64,000 nt of DNA, from assembly GCF_902859855.1 (NCBI RefSeq), contig NZ_CADIKH010000015.1, forward strand, positions 1-64,000. Reading direction: 5' to 3'. Below are positions 60,419 to 64,000 of the stretch, one piece after another. This stretch comes from Paraburkholderia humisilvae. GTDB taxonomy: Bacteria; Pseudomonadota; Gammaproteobacteria; Burkholderiales; Burkholderiaceae. Both the position numbers and the translations under genes were made by a program. How positions within the stretch are numbered: the first letter of the stretch is position 1; every line of letters starts with the position of its first letter. The notes under the pieces are model-generated. The model ran no database searches and had not been told where the DNA came from. It saw nothing but the letters and a program-made list of their open reading frames with translations.

Positions 60419-61645
60419 GTGACCGAAAGACTCAGCGACAATCCGCTCGAACCACCTCACGCGCCTCATGCGTCTGACACCGCGCCGCGGCACGCGGTGT
60501 CGCCGCCATCCGTCGCCGCGCTCGAGGCCCATCTCGCACCGTACGCCGCGCATGCCGCACAGTCGCGCGGACGCCACCATCCTGAAGCGCCGCCAAGCGC
60601 GCGCACCGAGTTTCAGCGAGATCGCGACCGCATCGTTCATTCAACCGCGTTCCGGCGGCTCGAGTACAAAACGCAGGTGTTCGTCAATCACGAAGGCGAC
60701 CTGTTTCGCACGCGGCTCACGCATAGCCTCGAAGTCGCGCAGATTGCACGGTCGGTTGCGCGCAATCTGCGCGTGAACGAAGACCTCGTCGAAGCGATCT
60801 CGCTCGCACACGATCTCGGCCACACGCCTTTCGGTCACGCGGGGCAGGACGCGCTCAACGACTGCATGCGCGAGCACGGCGGCTTCGAGCACAATCTGCA
60901 AAGCCTCGCGGTCGTCGACGAACTCGAAGAGCACTACGGTGCGTTCAATGGGCTGAACCTCTGTTTCGAGACGCGCGAGGGGATTCTGAAGCACTGTTCG
61001 CGGGAAAATGCCCGGCGGCTCGGCGCACTCGGCGAGCGCTTCCTGCAGGGGCGTCAGCCGTCGATCGAAGCGCAGATCGCCAATCTCGCGGACGAAATCG
61101 CGTACAACAACCATGACGTCGACGACGGTTTGCGTTCCGGATTGATCACGATCGATCAACTCGCTGAAGTCGAGCTATGGCGCATGCACTACGATGCGGC
61201 ACGCGACGATTATCCGCAAATCGAAGGGCGCCGGCTGATTCACGAGACCGTGCGCCGCATCATCAACTCACTGATCGTCGATCTGATCGATACGACGATG
61301 CGCAATCTAATTCACCATGCGCCGCGCTCGCTCGACGACGTGCGCGCCGCGCCGCCGCTCGTTGCGCACAGCGAAGCGGTGTCCGCGCAAGCGACGGTGC
61401 TCAAGCGCTTCCTGTTTAAGAACCTGTATCGGCACTATCGCGTGATGCGCATGGCCAACAAGGCGCGACGCGTCGTGACCGGGCTTTTTAGCGCGTTCAG
61501 TGACGATGCGCGCCTGCTGCCGCCGAATTACCAGTCGCCGGACCCGCAGGTACAGGCACGTCTCATCGCGCATTACATCGCGGGCATGACCGACCGCTAT
61601 GCGCTGAAGGAGTACCAGCGGCTTTTCGTCGTTGACAGCAACTGA
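60419..61645 (+). CDS. dgt: dGTPase-like HD-domain triphosphohydrolase
   Basis: The family removes triphosphate from dNTPs, often dGTP. The start is GTG at 60419 behind GGAGAGG, giving 408 residues. HD ligands lie in THSLEVAQIARSVAR, LAHDLGHTPFGHAGQ and DEIAYNNHDVDDG. It belongs to the shorter dGTPase-like group, whose preferred substrate varies. It follows aroB by 67 bases, probably in the same operon. Confidence 0.94.
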   Translation: MTERLSDNPLEPPHAPHASDTAPRHAVSPPSVAALEAHLAPYAAHAAQSRGRHHPEAPPSARTEFQRDRDRIVHSTAFRRLEYKTQVFVNHEGDLFRTRLTHSLEVAQIARSVARNLRVNEDLVEAISLAHDLGHTPFGHAGQDALNDCMREHGGFEHNLQSLAVVDELEEHYGAFNGLNLCFETREGILKHCSRENARRLGALGERFLQGRQPSIEAQIANLADEIAYNNHDVDDGLRSGLITIDQLAEVELWRMHYDAARDDYPQIEGRRLIHETVRRIINSLIVDLIDTTMRNLIHHAPRSLDDVRAAPPLVAHSEAVSAQATVLKRFLFKNLYRHYRVMRMANKARRVVTGLFSAFSDDARLLPPNYQSPDPQVQARLIAHYIAGMTDRYALKEYQRLFVVDSN

Positions 61646-61871
61646 CGCAGTCGACCGGAGTGCGCAGACACGTAAAGACAAGCGGCAGAGACAAGCGGCA
61701 GCGCATCACGAGGCCGCGACCGCCACGCGGTCGCGCCGTATCAACGGCTCGGCGTACGTGGTCCGCGCCGCACGCGCGCCAGCGCGCCGTGCCCAACGAA
61801 TATCGCAACGCGTCGGACGCGAAGCTCGTTCAGCTCAACGTCCAACGCGTCCGCGCGCCGACCTCAGCGCG
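61646..61871. other. 226-base gap after dgt with small repeats
   Basis: A 13-base unit AGACAAGCGGCAG is repeated twice in tandem (61676-61701). An inverted repeat GGACGCG (61815-61821) and CGCGTCC (61846-61852) lies further on, without a T run; it may stop transcripts of the convergent neighbours. No gene is supported. Confidence 0.5.
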
Positions 61872-62249
61872 TCAACGTGCGCGCGTGAGCAGCGCGCCGG
61901 CGACCACAGCAAGCGCACCGACAACGGCGATTGTCCGCCACGGGTTTTCATGCACGTAGTCGTCCGCACCGGCAAATGCATCTTGCGCGCGATCGCGCAT
62001 CACGCTGCGCGTGTCGTTGAGCCGCTCACGCGCATCGTCCAGACGCTTGCGCACCTGCTTGCGCAATGCGACAGCGTCGGCCTGCGTCCCATCGCCAAGC
62101 GTGGTTTCAAGTTCGGCGATCAGCGTGCGCAGCTCGCTCGCAATGTCTTCCGCGGCGTGGCGGCTGTGTCGCGCAATACGGCGCGCACGACGCCCGGTCG
62201 TCGTCCAGGATTCGCCAATGGCATCTCGCGTGTTCGGTAGTGCAGTCAT
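61872..62249 (-). CDS. DUF883/ElaB-YqjD family protein
   Basis: E. coli relatives are tail-anchored inner-membrane proteins that bind stationary-phase ribosomes or respond to stress. The start at 62249, behind GGAGCGACC, gives 125 residues. A long charged helix (about 35-95, LRTLIAELETTLGD, LRKQVRKRLDDARERL) is followed by DDYVHENPWRTIAVVG and one membrane helix (about 104-122). A longer upstream reading lacks a family match. The function here is not shown. Confidence 0.85.
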   Translation of the reverse strand: MTALPNTRDAIGESWTTTGRRARRIARHSRHAAEDIASELRTLIAELETTLGDGTQADAVALRKQVRKRLDDARERLNDTRSVMRDRAQDAFAGADDYVHENPWRTIAVVGALAVVAGALLTRAR

Positions 62250-62669
62250 GGTCGCTCCGATGATGGTTTGATGAAAGTCCCCGCTGCTTGATGCGGTAAA
62301 TCCAACTGGACGCAACTTCGGTGCCTGCCGGGCGAAGCGATATCGCGTGCGGCGAAGCCCAGCCGAAGTACAGCGTATCGCATATCGGCACGCGGTATAA
62401 ACGATCATCGCTTGACGGAAGACACAGTCAGTCGGATGTCGCGATGGACACCGTGCGCGCTGTCGCTAGCGCGTCACGGAAAACGCGCGCGTCGGCAAGA
62501 TGCAGCAGAATTTTCAGCGACAACCGTGGCAGAGCGTCAAAATTACAATACTTGCACGGTTGATACGGAGCACCGGCCGGATCGCGACGTGCGATTGCGC
62601 AAAAACGAAAACGCCGTTACGCGTTGCGCGACGGCGTTATCCAAGCCGGAAAAACTCGACTAACCTAGG
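62250..62669. other. 420-base gap between DUF883 gene and ompW
   Basis: No coding region is supported. The right part carries the minus-strand ompW terminator (62598-62638). The rest should contain the promoter of the DUF883 gene, but no near-consensus boxes were recognised. Confidence 0.45.
62598..62638 (-). terminator. Terminator of ompW (minus strand)
   Basis: AACGCCGT (62610-62617) and ACGGCGTT (62631-62638) form a stem. Read on the minus strand it is followed by TTTCGTTTTTGC. It lies about 30 bases past the ompW stop. Confidence 0.78.
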
Positions 62670-63395
62670 TTAGAACCGATAGCCGATGCTCAGCAGCGTG
62701 ACGATCGGGTTCAGTCGAATCTTGGTTTGCGACTGCACGTTGAGTGTGCCGACGGGCGTCTGCGCAGCGGTATTCAGCTTCGCCGTGGTGCTAACCGGCA
62801 GATACGAAATCGAGAAGCCCGCGAACCAGTGTTCGGTGAACGCGTAGGTGAAGCCAGCATTAAACACGGGTGCCCACGAACTATCCGTGTCGACTGTGGT
62901 CGGACCATGCAGTACGCTTTGTTCGAATGCGCCGTTCGTGATGCGCGCGTCGGTGAACCAGACGCGGCTCACGCCGATGCCAACGTACGGACGGAACTTC
63001 GACTGTGCCGCGAGGAAGTAGTACTTAAGCAGCAGCGCAGGGCTCCACTGTTTTGCCTGGCCGAGCTTGCCAAACTGTCCGAACTGGCCGGTGCCATTGA
63101 TATCGAAGGTCGGTGGGACACCAATGTCGAACTGGGTGGCGATATGGTCGGTGATGAAGTAGCCCGCAGTGAAGCCAACCGTATCGGCGGAGCTGATCTT
63201 CGCGCCGGTATTCGGAATCGTGATGTTGACGGGCGAGCCGCCGACGTTTGTCTCCTTCAACGGATCACTACTGGACTGAGGCGCAAAATGGAACCAGCCT
63301 GTCGTGAAGTAAAAGCTGCCGGCCGTTTGAGCGTGAGCCGCAGTCGAAATGCATGCGAATGCAACGGCCCCCGTGATGGCCTGTTTTAATTTCAT
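62670..63395 (-). CDS. ompW: OmpW family outer-membrane protein
   Basis: OmpW proteins form narrow 8-strand beta-barrels that pass small hydrophobic compounds. The 241-residue protein has a signal peptide ending AAHAQ (cleavage near residue 22), the N-terminal SADTVGFTAGYFITDHIA region, FRPYVGIGVSR, and the C-terminal aromatic residue in SIGYRF recognised by the BAM complex. AGGAGGAGCACAT is a strong ribosome binding site. It is divergent from the RAYT-like gene. Confidence 0.93.
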   Translation of the reverse strand: MKLKQAITGAVAFACISTAAHAQTAGSFYFTTGWFHFAPQSSSDPLKETNVGGSPVNITIPNTGAKISSADTVGFTAGYFITDHIATQFDIGVPPTFDINGTGQFGQFGKLGQAKQWSPALLLKYYFLAAQSKFRPYVGIGVSRVWFTDARITNGAFEQSVLHGPTTVDTDSSWAPVFNAGFTYAFTEHWFAGFSISYLPVSTTAKLNTAAQTPVGTLNVQSQTKIRLNPIVTLLSIGYRF

Positions 63396-63580
63396 ATGTG
63401 CTCCTCCTGAAAGGCCCGCACATTATGACCACTACGTTTGAAACAAACCATACGCGTCGGCTAGAGCGTTCACTCTGGGCGACGCGTGGTTTCTGGCTCA
63501 GGCCCGCCGCGCGGAACGCCGCGCTGGTGGCGCCTGTCGGACCTTCGGGTATCTACCAACGCGAATTTGGATAATCCAGC

Positions 63581-64000
63581 ATGGCACGGCTTGCACGTCT
63601 TTATGTTCCTGACCAGCCGCAACACGTGATCCTGCGCGGACTCGACCAGCAGCCCGCGTTTGTCGACGACCAGGACTACGAACTCTTCATCGACTGTCTG
63701 AAGGCGGCTTCACGCGATCATCACCTCGCGATTCATGCGTATGCGCTGATGCCCGGCGCAGTGCAACTACTCGTCACGCCCACCGACGAGTCGAGCTTGC
63801 CGAAGGCGATGCAGGCCGTCGGCCGGCGCTACGTCGCGCACTTCAACCGGCGTTACTCGCGACGCGGCACGCTGTGGGAAGGGCGATACCGCGCAACGGT
63901 GATCGAGGGCGAGCGCTACTTTCTGCTCGCGAGCCGGGTAGTCGAGATGTCGCCGGTGCGCACCCAGCTCGTTGCCGCGCCCGAGGACTACCGGTGGTCC
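63581..64000 (+). CDS. REP-associated (RAYT/Y1) transposase-like protein, 3' end cut by window
   Basis: The first 140 codons are present and stay open to the edge. The sequence MARLARLYVPDQPQHVILRG, YELFIDCLKAA, AMQAVGRRYVAHFNRRYSRR, GTLWEGRYRA and YFLLASRVVEMSPVR matches the Y1 (IS200-like) transposase domain of the RAYT group. Where active members have MPNHVHLL, this has MPGAVQLL, so both HUH histidines are missing. It may be a domesticated, non-catalytic protein. Close relatives are, as I recall, widespread in Burkholderia as single-copy genes. No flanking REP palindromes were seen inside the window. Confidence 0.8.
   Translation, partial: MARLARLYVPDQPQHVILRGLDQQPAFVDDQDYELFIDCLKAASRDHHLAIHAYALMPGAVQLLVTPTDESSLPKAMQAVGRRYVAHFNRRYSRRGTLWEGRYRATVIEGERYFLLASRVVEMSPVRTQLVAAPEDYRWS

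Noticed and set aside
61676..61701. Short CRISPR-like or attachment-site repeat
   Set aside because: Just two adjacent 13-base copies without spacers, and no integrase or cas genes nearby.

Overview
The window is a continuous piece of a beta-proteobacterial chromosome. The order tRNA(Tyr-Gly-Thr)-tuf-tRNA(Trp)-secE-nusG-rplKAJL-rpoBC, recQ, rpsLG-fusA-tuf, S10/spc/alpha ribosomal operons, cutA-dsbD, hemB/engB, ccsBA, msrPQ, lysA/cyaY and ponA-pil-aroKB, together with high GC and close recognisability of the proteins, points to Burkholderiaceae (Burkholderia sensu lato). The genus cannot be fixed from the sequence alone. Almost all of it is core genome.

Layout. 1-500: 3' end of a 5S rRNA, its terminator, a strong promoter and three tRNAs. 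559-14132: tuf, tRNA-Trp, secE, nusG, rplK, rplA, rplJ, rplL, rpoB, rpoC. 14133-16700: an atypical, lower-GC gene for an HD-domain phosphohydrolase-like protein of unknown function, then a nucleoside 2-deoxyribosyltransferase-like gene on the minus strand. 16856-18703: recQ. 18745-23538: str operon (rpsL, rpsG, fusA, second tuf). 23583-38387: S10, spc and alpha operons ending with rpoA and rplQ. 38516-42898: cutA, dsbD, then hemB and engB on the minus strand. 43249-49395: cytochrome c4, ccsB/ccsA (cytochrome c maturation system II), msrP/msrQ. 49504-53985: lysA and lptM on minus, cyaY on plus, mrcA (PBP1A) on minus. 54305-61645: pilM, pilN, a pilO-pilP fusion, pilQ, aroK, aroB, dgt. 61872-64000: a DUF883/ElaB-like protein, an OmpW porin, and the start of a RAYT-like transposase homologue cut by the window edge.

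How the genes work together. The first 38 kb builds the ribosome, RNA polymerase, elongation factors and the SecYE translocon. Ribosomal autoregulation sites are expected in several long leaders. Near-consensus promoters lie inside or overlapping inverted repeats at operon junctions, which suggests combined terminator/promoter switches. dsbD, cytochrome c4 and ccsBA are parts of periplasmic thiol reduction and cytochrome c biogenesis, and msrPQ repairs oxidised periplasmic methionines. The pil cluster forms the inner-membrane alignment complex and secretin of type IV pili.

The least ordinary items are: the HD-domain gene inserted after rpoC; the two tuf genes, identical by eye from codon 8 to one base past the stop; the promoter-in-inverted-repeat pattern; the PilO-PilP fusion; a degenerate 10-bp tandem repeat between cyaY and mrcA; a plus-strand terminator with no plus-strand gene between hemB and engB; and a RAYT-like protein that has lost the HUH histidines. 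No CRISPR array, prophage, or complete insertion sequence was seen.
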